Shown: positions 1-7,816 of the stretch, one piece after another
Numbering within the stretch: position 1 is the stretch's first letter
How the letters are laid out: the number at the start of each line of letters is the position of its first letter
Made by a program: the position numbers and the translations under genes
The notes under the pieces: model-generated
What the model saw: the letters and a program-made list of their open reading frames with translations, nothing else
The model's database searches: none
What the model was told of the DNA's origin: nothing
NCBI RefSeq assembly: GCF_004794465.1
Contig: NZ_SSDJ01000143.1
Span: 1-56,118 of the forward strand
Length of the DNA: 56,118 nt
Source: Microbacterium sp. K24
GTDB taxonomy: Bacteria; Actinomycetota; Actinomycetes; Actinomycetales; Microbacteriaceae
Direction: 5' to 3'

Positions 1-48
1 GACGGCCGTGCTGCCGTCGGAGACGGCCGTGCTGCCGTCGGAGACGGC
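1..48. repeat. 21-bp tandem repeat within a coding region
   Basis: Two perfect copies of a 21-bp unit occupy 1-21 and 22-42 and a partial third begins at 43. In frame they encode the heptad TAVLPSE twice. The array may extend past the window edge, so its full copy number cannot be seen. Confidence 0.85.
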
Positions 49-277
49 GCTGGATGTGCAACCCGATGCTCCCTCGGTCGAGGCCGGACCGGGACAGCGG
101 AGATGGCGGCGATGGCTCGCCGCCTCCGTGCTCGCGGCGATCGTCGTCGCGGGAGTGATCGCAGGGATCTCGCTCGGGCGAGCAGGCGACCAGACCGCGC
201 CGGCGCCGGAGCTCCCGGCCGTCGAAGAGCCGCTCGCCGCGCATCTGCAGCAGCTGATGGACGCGGTGTCGCCGTGA
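2..277 (+). CDS. C-terminal part of a membrane-anchored protein (5' end outside window)
   Basis: The frame is open to the left edge, so the start lies upstream. What remains is a linker with repeated TAVLPSE heptads, a basic stretch (RRWRRW), one strong membrane segment (about residues 38-55 of the visible part) and a roughly 35-residue tail rich in Pro, Glu and Ala. The arrangement of cytoplasmic linker, single transmembrane helix and short outside tail would fit the end of a receptor-like Ser/Thr kinase or an anti-sigma-type protein, but no catalytic domain is in view, so no function is assigned. Its TGA overlaps the start of the next gene, suggesting coupled translation. Confidence 0.7.
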   Translation, partial: TAVLPSETAVLPSETALDVQPDAPSVEAGPGQRRWRRWLAASVLAAIVVAGVIAGISLGRAGDQTAPAPELPAVEEPLAAHLQQLMDAVSP

Positions 278-747
278 TGCGCCGCCTTCGACTCTTCAGC
301 GCGGTCGCACTCATCGCCGGCGGACTCGCCATCTCCGGGTGCGCGACGACGCCGTCGGGACTCGACGCTCAGACCAGCCAGGAGTGGCAGGCGCAGGTGC
401 TGGCCATCGCCGAGAGCGCAGAGGCGGGCGACGTCGCCACGGCACTGACCGACCTCGACGCCCTCGCGACCGACGCGACACAGGCCCGTGCCGACGGCGA
501 CATCAGTGCCGAGCGGGCGGCGATCATCCAGCAGTCCATCGCCCTGGTCCGGTCGGACCTGGAGGCGCGGGTCCCGGCGCCCGTGACCCCGGTTCCCGAG
601 CAGAGCGTGGTCACCGACCAGCCGAGCACGGACACCGACTCCGAGACCGACTCCCGCGGGAAGGGCGACAGTGGCGACAAGAACGACAAGGGCAAGAAGA
701 ACGACGACAACGGGAACAGCGGGAAGAGCGGCGAAGACGATGACTGA
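274..747 (+). CDS. Small lipoprotein with a charged low-complexity tail
   Basis: The gene starts with GTG inside a GTGA overlap with the upstream gene; an ATG directly follows at 277 and is the alternative start. The N-terminus is a lipoprotein signal ending in the lipobox LAISGC. The mature part has a helical region of about 80 residues, then a linker and an Asp/Lys/Gly/Asn-rich tail (DKNDKGKK, then a DDD end), which is probably disordered. No known domain is recognised. Coupling to the preceding membrane protein suggests the two act together at the cell surface. Confidence 0.8.
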   Translation: MMRRLRLFSAVALIAGGLAISGCATTPSGLDAQTSQEWQAQVLAIAESAEAGDVATALTDLDALATDATQARADGDISAERAAIIQQSIALVRSDLEARVPAPVTPVPEQSVVTDQPSTDTDSETDSRGKGDSGDKNDKGKKNDDNGNSGKSGEDDD

Positions 748-756
748 GGAAGCCGC

Positions 757-1452
757 GTGACGCACTCCATCGTGTCCAGCCCGAAGTCTCGCGCGGTCGC
801 CCTCGTCATCGGCATCTCCGCGACCGTCGCCTTCGTCGTGCTCCGCGTCGTCGTCGCGGCGGGCGGCCACGAACCGCTCGACATCGACGTCCGGTGGCAT
901 GACCTGGTCGCGACATCCCGCAGCGACGTGGGCGTCGTCGTCGCCTGGGTGCCGGCGATCGTGGGGGGCACGGTCGGCATGATCATCGTGGGCGTGATCC
1001 TGATCCTTCTCCTGGTGTGGCGTCGACGACGAGCGGATGCCGCGACGCTGGCGATCGCCATGATCGTCGTCGTCGCCGTCGGTGCGACGATGGCCGCCGT
1101 GATCGGACGCACGCGCCCCGCCGATTCGCTCGCCGAGCGCGTGGCGACCTCGTTCCCGTCCGGACACACCGCCGTCGCGACGACCGTGGTCGTCATCCTC
1201 GCGCTCTCCCTCCGGCGCTGGTACGTGTGGCTGCTCGGAGCGGGGTGGGTCGTCGCGATGATGTGGAGCCGCACCTACCTCAACGCCCATTGGCTCAGCG
1301 ACGTCGTCGCGGGCATGCTCGAGGGCGTCGCCGTGGCCACGCTCGTCTGGATCGCGGTCCAGGCCGCACGGGACCGCCGCGCCCTCCGGATCGCCGATGA
1401 CTCTGCCAGCGCACCACCGATCGAAGGACCTCGCACTCATGAACACCACTGA
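757..1452 (+). CDS. PAP2-superfamily membrane phosphatase
   Basis: This 231-residue integral membrane protein carries the three PAP2 (type 2 phosphatidic acid phosphatase) signatures in order: a KxxxxxxRP-like GRTRPAD, then FPSGHTA, then SRTYLNAHWLSD with the catalytic His and its Asp. There are about six hydrophobic segments. Members dephosphorylate lipid phosphates such as phosphatidate, undecaprenyl pyrophosphate or phosphatidylglycerol phosphate; the substrate cannot be read from sequence. It starts with GTG nine bases after the lipoprotein stop, and its end overlaps the next gene by 14 nt, so it is probably in one operon with both. Confidence 0.88.
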   Translation: MTHSIVSSPKSRAVALVIGISATVAFVVLRVVVAAGGHEPLDIDVRWHDLVATSRSDVGVVVAWVPAIVGGTVGMIIVGVILILLLVWRRRRADAATLAIAMIVVVAVGATMAAVIGRTRPADSLAERVATSFPSGHTAVATTVVVILALSLRRWYVWLLGAGWVVAMMWSRTYLNAHWLSDVVAGMLEGVAVATLVWIAVQAARDRRALRIADDSASAPPIEGPRTHEHH

Positions 1453-2248
1453 TTCGGCCGCGTCCGCGGCGCGGGCCGCCCAGGATTCCTCCGTCTTCCG
1501 CACCCTCGCCCGTGTCGGGTACGTCGTTCTCGGCATCCTCCATCTCCTGATCGGCGGCATCGCGATCTCGATCGCCACCGGCGGCGGCGGCGAGGCCGAT
1601 CAGGGCGGGGCGATGCAGCAGATCCAGGAGGCTCCCGCCGGCGTCGCGCTGCTGTGGGTCATCGCGCTCGGGCTGGTGGCGCTCGCGATCTGGCAGGTCG
1701 CCGAGGCGCTCGTCGAGCGAGACCCGGATGCCAAGAAGAAGTGGGGTCATCGGGTCAAGTTCCTCGGCACCGCGGCGGCATACGTCGCGATCGCCGGAAC
1801 GGCATTCACCTACGCGATGGGCGGGCAGTCGCAGTCGTCCGATTCGTCGCAGTCGTTGAGCGCGCGGCTGCTGGCGGCCCCGGCGGGCGTCGCGCTGCTG
1901 GTGCTGGTCGGGCTGATCGTCGCCGCGGTCGGTGCGGCGTTCGTCGTGCGCGGCATCACCCGCGCCTTCACGAAGCACCTCGACCTCCCGGCCGGCACGG
2001 CGCGCAAAGGCATCGTGGCGTTCGGCGTCGTGGGCTACATCGCCAAGGGCATCGCGGTCGGGGTGGCCGGCATCCTGTTCGTGGTCGCCGCCCTCACGCA
2101 CGACCCGGAGACCGCCGGCGGATTGGATGCCGCGCTGCACGCGCTCGCGGGACTGCCGTTCGGCGTCGTCATCCTCTGGACGGTCGGCGCCGGGCTCGTG
2201 CTCTACGGCCTGTTCTGCTTCGCCCGCGCCCGCTACGCGAAGATGTGA
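1439..2248 (+). CDS. DUF1206 membrane protein
   Basis: The 269-residue protein shows three repeats of a paired-transmembrane module (roughly residues 25-95, 110-180 and 190-265), each beginning near an Arg/Gly/Tyr motif such as ARVGYVVLG or GVVGYIAKG. This triplicated architecture is typical of DUF1206, whose function is unknown. The start is ATG at 1439 preceded by GAAGGA about ten bases away; an in-frame ATG at 1397 is less likely because it lies deep in the PAP2 gene. Confidence 0.85.
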   Translation: MNTTDSAASAARAAQDSSVFRTLARVGYVVLGILHLLIGGIAISIATGGGGEADQGGAMQQIQEAPAGVALLWVIALGLVALAIWQVAEALVERDPDAKKKWGHRVKFLGTAAAYVAIAGTAFTYAMGGQSQSSDSSQSLSARLLAAPAGVALLVLVGLIVAAVGAAFVVRGITRAFTKHLDLPAGTARKGIVAFGVVGYIAKGIAVGVAGILFVVAALTHDPETAGGLDAALHALAGLPFGVVILWTVGAGLVLYGLFCFARARYAKM

Positions 2249-2297
2249 GAGGCCGCTCTTCACAGGTGCGCCCAGGTCTCGCGGATACCCTCGGAGC

Positions 2298-2666
2298 ATG
2301 CGCCGCATCGTCGTCCTCCCCCTCCTGCTCGTCGCCGGCCTCCTGGCCGGGTGCTCCCAGGTCACCCAGATCGCTGGAGACGTGGTCGGGGTGCCGGTCG
2401 AGGAGACGTGCACGACCATCGACGAGGCCTACGGGCAGTACCAGTCGGTGATCGATCAGGGCGGCGCGACCGAAGAGCAGCTCGACGCGGCCCGCGATGA
2501 GCTCGTGGGCACGCTGAACGGCCTGGCCGACGATGTCGACGGGCAGATCGGCGACGTCATCCGCTCGGGTGCTCAGCAGCTCGGCGAGGTGACCGACCTG
2601 CAGGCTCCCGAGACCATCGAGGCGATCGAGCAGCTGAAGGAGTCGGCCTCGGCGTTCTGCGGCTGA
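2298..2666 (+). CDS. Small lipoprotein
   Basis: 122 residues with a clear lipoprotein signal (RRIVVLPLLLVAGLLAGC) and a mature helical domain of about 100 residues with one internal Cys (EETCTT) and a Cys one residue from the end (FCG), which could form a disulfide outside the cell. No family is recognised. It stands alone between the DUF1206 gene and a repeat-rich intergenic region. Confidence 0.75.
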   Translation: MRRIVVLPLLLVAGLLAGCSQVTQIAGDVVGVPVEETCTTIDEAYGQYQSVIDQGGATEEQLDAARDELVGTLNGLADDVDGQIGDVIRSGAQQLGEVTDLQAPETIEAIEQLKESASAFCG

Positions 2667-2702
2667 GTCTCGCCCGCGGCGTTCGGAACTCAGCGCACGA
2701 AC

Positions 2703-2769
2703 CTCGCAGAACGACGTGAACCTCGCAGAGTTCTGCGGGATCTCTGCGACGTCCGTGTCGTTCTGCGAG
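2703..2769. repeat. Cluster of short inverted and direct repeats
   Basis: The 12-mer ctcgcagaacga (2703-2714) returns as its exact reverse complement at 2758-2769. Between them ctcgcaga recurs and cgcaga/tctgcg (2724-2737) can form a small nested hairpin. It may act as a terminator for the upstream lipoprotein gene or be a mobile palindromic element; there is no T-run. Confidence 0.5.
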
Positions 2770-2805
2770 AGTCCGGCCTCCGGCATCCGGTCGTAGGCTG
2801 AGGAC

Positions 2806-2946
2806 ATGAGCGCGAGCGCCGTCGATCCCCGGGTCTGTCCGACCTGCGGAGATGCCCTCACGTTCGAGATCCTCGACGACGAACGGTTCCTCGTCGTGTG
2901 GTCGTGCGTCGAGTGCGGTCTGGTCCGCGCCACGGAACCCTCCTGA
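2806..2946 (+). CDS. 46-residue zinc-ribbon protein
   Basis: An ATG ORF preceded by AGG encodes 46 residues with two CxxC pairs: VCPTCGD near the N-terminus and SCVECGL near the C-terminus, about 24 residues apart. This spacing is that of a rubredoxin-like or zinc-ribbon knuckle pair that binds one zinc ion. The protein consists of little else, so it is likely an adaptor or a nucleic-acid or protein-binding module. Function is unknown. Confidence 0.65.
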   Translation: MSASAVDPRVCPTCGDALTFEILDDERFLVVWSCVECGLVRATEPS

Positions 2947-3034
2947 CGGGGCGGATGCCGGATGCTCGAGCGCGTGGTGCGCCGTCGCCCCGGCCGCTTC
3001 GCGCCTCGTGCCGCTCGTCTGCCCCTAGGATCTG

Positions 3035-3060
3035 AATCGACGCATGGGGTTGCGTCGATT
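3035..3060. promoter_or_regulatory. Perfect 10-bp inverted repeat upstream of the AraC-type regulator
   Basis: aatcgacgca (3035-3044) and tgcgtcgatt (3051-3060) are exact reverse complements separated by six bases. The position just ahead of the regulator start suggests an operator or a leader hairpin. Confidence 0.5.
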
Positions 3061-3111
3061 CTGGGGACGGGTGGGGACCGTGAAGCATCGAACACGCCGC
3101 GATATATCGAT

Positions 3112-3954
3112 ATGCCGGTGAACCGCGGCCGGACGCTCGTCACCTTCGGCGGCGTCCGCATCAGAGAGTTCGTCCGCGCGGAGAGCCGGGCGGGACGACC
3201 GCCGGGCGCCGAGAACGCCGGGCTGGTCGGCCTGCACAGCGTGCGTTCCGGAGCCATCGAGGTGGCGACGCCGCGAGGCGTACGGCGCTTCGGACCGCGC
3301 GAGGCGTTCATGATGAGCCACGATGAGGCCCCCGTGACAGCTCCCGTGGGGCCGCTGGCCCTGCTCTCCATCATGGTGCCGTCGGAAGCGCTGACCGACG
3401 GGGTCGCGCTCGGGCCCGGCGAGGTGCGACCCGTCGCCCGCACGAGTTCCCTCCTCGAGCCGGCACTCGTCTTCGCCCATCGAGCCGCCGCGGCACGACC
3501 CGATGCCATCAGCGGGCTCGGCAGCTACTACTTCGAGCGCCTCCTGCAGGAGATGGTGATGGGCGTCGCCGTCGAAGGTGTCGACCCGTCACCGCCGTCG
3601 AACGGCCCCGATCTTTACTGCCGAGGCGTCGCGGTGATCGATGCGCAGCTGTCCGATCCCGCGCTCGGTGCGCGCGTCGTCGCGACACAGGTGCGGATCT
3701 CGCTCCGTCAGCTGCAACGCGCCTTCCAGGCCCACGGCACGACAGTGGAACGACAGATCCGGCGTCGACGCGTCGATCACGCCGTAGAGCTCCTGTCCGA
3801 CCGCTCGTACGACGGTCTCAGCGTCACGCAGATCGCGCGGCACTCCGGGTTCTCGAACGGCTCCAGCCTCGCGCGCGCGATGCGCCAGGAGCAGGGCACG
3901 ACGCCCGCGGAGGTGCGGCGGGCATCCCACCGGTCCGGATCGCCCTCGGCGTAG
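3112..3954 (+). CDS. AraC-family transcriptional regulator
   Basis: The C-terminal ~100 residues form a double helix-turn-helix AraC domain: the first helix pair around VVATQVRISLRQLQRAFQ, the linker helix VDHAVELL, and the second pair around SVTQIARHSGFSNGSSLARAMR. The N-terminal ~160 residues are the cupin-like effector or dimerisation part of the AraC-binding-like type. The start is uncertain: ATG at 3112 is chosen because residues from there match the family length (280 aa), but it has no clear ribosome site; upstream in-frame starts reach to 2962. The ligand is unknown. Confidence 0.8.
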   Translation: MPVNRGRTLVTFGGVRIREFVRAESRAGRPPGAENAGLVGLHSVRSGAIEVATPRGVRRFGPREAFMMSHDEAPVTAPVGPLALLSIMVPSEALTDGVALGPGEVRPVARTSSLLEPALVFAHRAAAARPDAISGLGSYYFERLLQEMVMGVAVEGVDPSPPSNGPDLYCRGVAVIDAQLSDPALGARVVATQVRISLRQLQRAFQAHGTTVERQIRRRRVDHAVELLSDRSYDGLSVTQIARHSGFSNGSSLARAMRQEQGTTPAEVRRASHRSGSPSA

Positions 3955-4090
3955 CGATACCGGACGCGACGCGTTCGGCACCCGACGCGACAGAGATGCC
4001 GCTCCCCGGCGCCCGCCTCCTCGGAGGGTCGGAACACTATGACCGACATGTCGCGCCGTCGCGCGCGCGATCACGACTCAGGGAGAAGAC

Positions 4091-4699
4091 ATGGCAGCCA
4101 CGCACGAGGAGAATCACCGGACGGGCGGCACCGACCGTCGCACGGTCATCAAAGCAGCGGCCTGGTCTCTGCCGGTCGTCGCCGTCGCCGTCGCGACGCC
4201 GCTGGCCGCCGCGAGCCTCCCCGAGCCGCAGCCCGCGCTCGGCGGCGGACTCTCCGTCTGGCAGGGCGGCACGTCGGTGCAGACCTGGACTCTGACGCAG
4301 CCCAACCGCGTGCAGGTGAACACCGGTCAGACGGCCGGCTTCAACGTGATCGACCCCGACACCGGCGACTTCGCCGCAGACGGACTGTACCGGTCCGGGA
4401 TGCTCACGGTCACCGTGCAGTGGGGCGCGGGCAACGGCGTGCCGACTCCGGCGAGCTACCGGCTCGAGGAGCGGACGCTCAACGGATGGACGCGCGTCGG
4501 CGGTCTTCCGGCCGAGGGAACCTCCGGCCTCGTGGAGTACACCTACACGGGCATCCTGAACGGGGCGTCCAACGTCGTGTCGCTCCCCGTGGTCTGGCTC
4601 TACCCGAGCGCCGGCGGCTCGCTCACCCCGACGTACGTCAACACGTCGCTGTCCTCCGAGTTCCTCAGCGAGAAGACCTCCGGGTCGCGCGTGCCGTAA
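4091..4699 (+). CDS. Tat-exported secreted protein of unknown function
   Basis: 202 residues, ATG preceded by AGGGAG at good spacing. The N-terminus has a twin-arginine signal (TDRRTVIKAAAW) followed by a hydrophobic stretch and an Ala-rich cleavage region around residue 40. The mature domain is rich in Thr, Gly, Val and aromatic residues with short beta-strand patterns, like small Ig-like or cell-wall-associated beta-sandwich proteins. There is no LPXTG or second membrane segment, so it is probably released or loosely wall-bound. Followed by a strong hairpin terminator. Confidence 0.75.
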   Translation: MAATHEENHRTGGTDRRTVIKAAAWSLPVVAVAVATPLAAASLPEPQPALGGGLSVWQGGTSVQTWTLTQPNRVQVNTGQTAGFNVIDPDTGDFAADGLYRSGMLTVTVQWGAGNGVPTPASYRLEERTLNGWTRVGGLPAEGTSGLVEYTYTGILNGASNVVSLPVVWLYPSAGGSLTPTYVNTSLSSEFLSEKTSGSRVP

Positions 4700-4731
4700 A
4701 CGCAGGAGCGCCGCAGAGTCAGCCGTCTGTC

Positions 4732-4764
4732 GAGAGCCCCGTTCGTCATCCGGACGGGGCTCTC
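4732..4764. terminator. Bidirectional hairpin between convergent genes
   Basis: gagagccccgt (4732-4742) pairs perfectly with acggggctctc (4754-4764), an 11-bp stem with an 11-nt loop, placed between the Tat-protein gene (+) and the CDGSH gene (-). Confidence 0.8.
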
Positions 4765-4776
4765 TCGCGCCAGGAA

Positions 4777-4983
4777 TCAGTCGTCCGTGCGGAACCCGGC
4801 GGCCTTGTGCGTGCCATCGCAGAACGGCTTGATGGCCGACAGCCCGCATCGGCAGAGCGCGACGGTACGGCGGTGCGGGGCGAGAGGTTCGCCATCCGGG
4901 GTCTGCAGCTCGATCGCCCCGCGCACGAGGAGCGGACCATCCGGGTACGGCGTGATGGTCGTCGGCTCGGGGGTCGCGCTCAC
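4777..4983 (-). CDS. CDGSH iron-sulfur domain protein
   Basis: 68 residues. The C-terminal half has the CDGSH signature in the form CRCGLSAIKPFCDGTH, the 3Cys-1His ligand set for a redox-active [2Fe-2S] cluster, followed by KAAGF. The start is a GTG lying in a GTGA overlap with the end of the upstream diiron-type gene, so the two are translationally coupled. Small CDGSH proteins act in electron or cluster transfer; here the partner is most likely the upstream oxygenase-like enzyme. Confidence 0.88.
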   Translation of the reverse strand: MSATPEPTTITPYPDGPLLVRGAIELQTPDGEPLAPHRRTVALCRCGLSAIKPFCDGTHKAAGFRTDD

Positions 4984-6029
4984 GATCGCGCCGACGCTCT
5001 GAGAGACGATTCGCCGGCGGCCCACGCGTCGAGCATGTGCGCGCCCGACCATCCGTCGACGGTGAGGCAGGCCGCCGCGCCGAACATGATGTCGGCGAGG
5101 AGGTCGGGCCGGTCCTCGGCGAGACCGCCGGCGAGGTCGCGGGCGGCGATCTGCTCGTGCACGGCATCCGCCTCGATGTGCTCGTCGAAGTACTCGACGA
5201 CGTCCTGATCGAAGTCGAGGCGACGCAGTCCGTCGGCGTACAGCTTGCACGGGATCGACGACGTCATCTCGAACGCGGCGAGGTGACCGACGATGGCTCC
5301 GAGCAGTCGGCGGTTCAGCCCGAACATCGACATCATGTTGAACGACGCGAGGGTCAGCGCCGGCACGTCGTCGATGTAGGCGCCGTACGTCGCGTCGAGG
5401 CCGGCGGCGCGCATCGCGTTCGCGAACAGCACGGCGTGCACGCGGTGCGGTCGGCCTCCGCCGTACTCATCCGACTGGATCTCGACCATCGCCGCCTTCG
5501 CGCGTCCGGTCAGACGCGGGATGGCCCAGGAGTGCGGGTCGGCTTCGCGGAGGGTGTAGACCGAGCGCTGGACGAGCATCTCCTCCGCCTGCTCCCTGGT
5601 CGCCTTCCTCGCGAAGTAGCGGGAGAGGCTGGGGCCGGTGTCGGCGGCGGCGAGGGCGAAGAGGGCACGGCCGACGGCATCCACGGTCGGCTCGGGGAGT
5701 TCGGGCATCGGCACGCTCTCGCGCACGGAGCGTTCGAACGCGTCCTCGAGGATGCGTCGGGCCGTGAGCAGATGCGGATCCCACTCCAACCCGGCGTCCA
5801 GTGCGGGGAGCGAGCCGTACGCCGAGGAGTACAGCAGGAACAGCGCGAGCTGGATGTCGTCGTCCCGGACGACGTCGGATGCCGTGGCGACGGCATCCGC
5901 GGCGAGGGCGATGGCGTCGGGTCCTTCCGCGCCATCCCTGCCGGTGAGTCGTGACAGGACGGCGTCGCTCAGAGGCCCGCGCGCGGAGAAGGCGAGCGAG
6001 GTGTCGGCGACGAGGGCGGATGTGGTCAT
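4980..6029 (-). CDS. Iron-containing redox enzyme (haem-oxygenase-like diiron family)
   Basis: 349 residues, mostly helical. The core contains candidate metal ligands in the pattern of the haem-oxygenase-like diiron oxidase superfamily: an E then GGGRPHRVHA around residues 188-202, and EHIEADAVHE plus a later Asp near 290-300. Family members use a diiron centre to oxidise small organic substrates (for example N-oxygenation or oxidative cleavage). The substrate cannot be inferred. The gene is coupled to a CDGSH Fe-S protein by a 4-nt overlap, which suggests a dedicated electron donor. Confidence 0.8.
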   Translation of the reverse strand: MTTSALVADTSLAFSARGPLSDAVLSRLTGRDGAEGPDAIALAADAVATASDVVRDDDIQLALFLLYSSAYGSLPALDAGLEWDPHLLTARRILEDAFERSVRESVPMPELPEPTVDAVGRALFALAAADTGPSLSRYFARKATREQAEEMLVQRSVYTLREADPHSWAIPRLTGRAKAAMVEIQSDEYGGGRPHRVHAVLFANAMRAAGLDATYGAYIDDVPALTLASFNMMSMFGLNRRLLGAIVGHLAAFEMTSSIPCKLYADGLRRLDFDQDVVEYFDEHIEADAVHEQIAARDLAGGLAEDRPDLLADIMFGAAACLTVDGWSGAHMLDAWAAGESSLRASARS

Positions 6030-6160
6030 TTCGGGCTCCTGAGGGGTCGATCTCCTCGATCCTCACCCGTGGACCGACTCTGCCCAAGGGACTTGACGCG
6101 CGGGCGCTCGACGCGCAAGCTGTCGGGCGGCAGACGATCCCGGCCCGATACGGTGGGGTC

Positions 6161-7441
6161 ATGCTCCAGGCCCTCCGCACCTTCGGGCGCATCCTCGCGC
6201 GGCACTGGCCCGCGCTGATCGCCTGGTATCTGGGCGGCGAAGCCGTGCACCAGCTCCTGCTGCAACTGGCCGGATTCGTCGGCGGACTCACCACGCTCGG
6301 CGGTCTGCTCCTTCTGCCGCTCGCGGTGTCCGCGCGCCTCATCTCGTACGTCGCGATGTACCTCACGGTGCAGCCCTCGCTGCCGCACAGCGCGTCCGAC
6401 GACGGTGCGCCGGAAGGCGAGACCGGTCCGCGGCGCTTCGCCCGGGCCGTCCTCACCGCGATCCTCCCCTTCTTCGCGTTCTCCGCCGCATGGGGCATGA
6501 TCGACGCCGATCTCATCGCGTTCTTCCGGATCGCGAGCAGCATCGCCCTGCGGGATGCCGGATACGACCTCGACCAGCTCGGCGATCGTGGCGGACTCGT
6601 CTCGATCGGCGTGCTGCCCGTCGTGGTGCTCGTGATCGCTCTCGCCGTCCGTGCGCTCCTCGCCCGATTCGGCGGACGGCTGCCGACCTGGACCCTGGTC
6701 GTCGCCGCCTACGCCGAAGTCCTCTGGACCTTCATGCTCTTCACCCTCGTCGGTCAGTGGTGGGCCGACGCCAAGGAGTGGATCGGCGAACGCGCGGGAG
6801 CCGTCTGGCTGGAGGGCATCGGCGACTGGTTCGCCGCGAACCTCGCGCCCGTGGCGGCGCTGTGGGAAGGCGCCCTGTGGCTCGTCGGCTTCCTCGTCGC
6901 GGCGGTCTTCCTGCCCGCCGCCTGGCTGACGATCGCCGGTGTCACCTATGGCACCGCCTTCGACGAGACGCCCCCGGTGCTCCGTCGTCTCACGCGGGCG
7001 CCGGACGGCACGGTGTCGCGTCTCGCCAAGATCGTGACGCGGCGCTTCGAGGAGCTCTGGGCCGCCGTCGCGCTGATCTGGAGGGGCGGCCCGGTGGTCT
7101 TCGGATGCCTGGCGATCGCCTACGCGATCTGGGCCTGGGCGGAGCAGATCGGCTCCCGTGCCGTGCTGGGCGCGTTCGGCGGGCACGACACCGCGTTCTG
7201 GGCGAGCTTCCTCCCGCTGCTCCTCGTCGCCGTCGGCGCGATCGCCGAGCCGCTGCGCGTCGCGATCGTCGCGACCGCGTTCGACACGGTCATCGGGCGA
7301 CCGGAGGCCGAGATGGGCACGCGCGACTCAGAGCTCGACGGCGAACCGGGCGACCTCGTCGTCACCCGGGATCTCGAGCACGAACGGCCCCTCGGCGTCG
7401 TCGGGCAGCAGGAACACGGCGAGGATGGCGTAGGGGGCTGA
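6161..7441 (+). CDS. Polytopic membrane protein of unknown function
   Basis: 426 residues with about eight hydrophobic segments and a long soluble part near residues 255-300. ATG at 6161 follows GGTGGGG. No transporter or enzyme signature is recognised. The last ~38 codons run antisense over the 3' end of the convergent gene (stop at 7328), and the encoded tail (rich in Glu, Gly and Asp) looks unlike the rest of the protein, so the natural C-terminus may be shorter in relatives. Confidence 0.7.
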   Translation: MLQALRTFGRILARHWPALIAWYLGGEAVHQLLLQLAGFVGGLTTLGGLLLLPLAVSARLISYVAMYLTVQPSLPHSASDDGAPEGETGPRRFARAVLTAILPFFAFSAAWGMIDADLIAFFRIASSIALRDAGYDLDQLGDRGGLVSIGVLPVVVLVIALAVRALLARFGGRLPTWTLVVAAYAEVLWTFMLFTLVGQWWADAKEWIGERAGAVWLEGIGDWFAANLAPVAALWEGALWLVGFLVAAVFLPAAWLTIAGVTYGTAFDETPPVLRRLTRAPDGTVSRLAKIVTRRFEELWAAVALIWRGGPVVFGCLAIAYAIWAWAEQIGSRAVLGAFGGHDTAFWASFLPLLLVAVGAIAEPLRVAIVATAFDTVIGRPEAEMGTRDSELDGEPGDLVVTRDLEHERPLGVVGQQEHGEDGVGG

Positions 7442-7816
7442 CCCCTCCTGGCAGTACGACTCTCCCGCCTCGAACGGCACATCCAGCACCGGGCGCGCGT
7501 TGCTCCAGACGCGGTCGCCCTGCGCTTCGGAGAGCGTGAACAGGCCGCACGTGCTCGCGTCGGGCCCGCCGTCGGCGTCGATCCGGATGCTGAGGGTGCG
7601 GGATCCTTCGGGCGCCTCGAACTCGTCCCACCGTGCGGAGTCGAGGGTGAGGACCTGTCCGGAGACCTCAGCCGAGCCGTCGACGGCCTCGATCGTCGAG
7701 GCGCCGTCCGTCGTCGCCGGAAGCACGTCGAACCACACGTGGACGGCGACCACCGCGAGCGCCGCCAGGGCCAGCGCCACGAGGGAGACCCGCTGCCTGC
7801 GCCACCACGACGTCAT
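7328..7816 (-). CDS. Membrane-anchored protein, third gene of a coupled trio
   Basis: 162 residues: one N-terminal transmembrane helix (about residues 9-30) and an extracytoplasmic domain of beta character with two Cys (TCGLF and SYCQEG) that may form a disulfide. The start codon overlaps the previous stop as ATGA. No known domain is recognised. It is the last of three genes with the same build (short cytoplasmic N-terminus, one helix, outside beta domain). Confidence 0.7.
   Translation of the reverse strand: MTSWWRRQRVSLVALALAALAVVAVHVWFDVLPATTDGASTIEAVDGSAEVSGQVLTLDSARWDEFEAPEGSRTLSIRIDADGGPDASTCGLFTLSEAQGDRVWSNARPVLDVPFEAGESYCQEGSAPYAILAVFLLPDDAEGPFVLEIPGDDEVARFAVEL

Noticed and set aside
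3044..3121. 25-codon ORF starting in the inverted repeat before the AraC gene
   Set aside because: No ribosome site, Arg-rich composition and the start lies in the hairpin.
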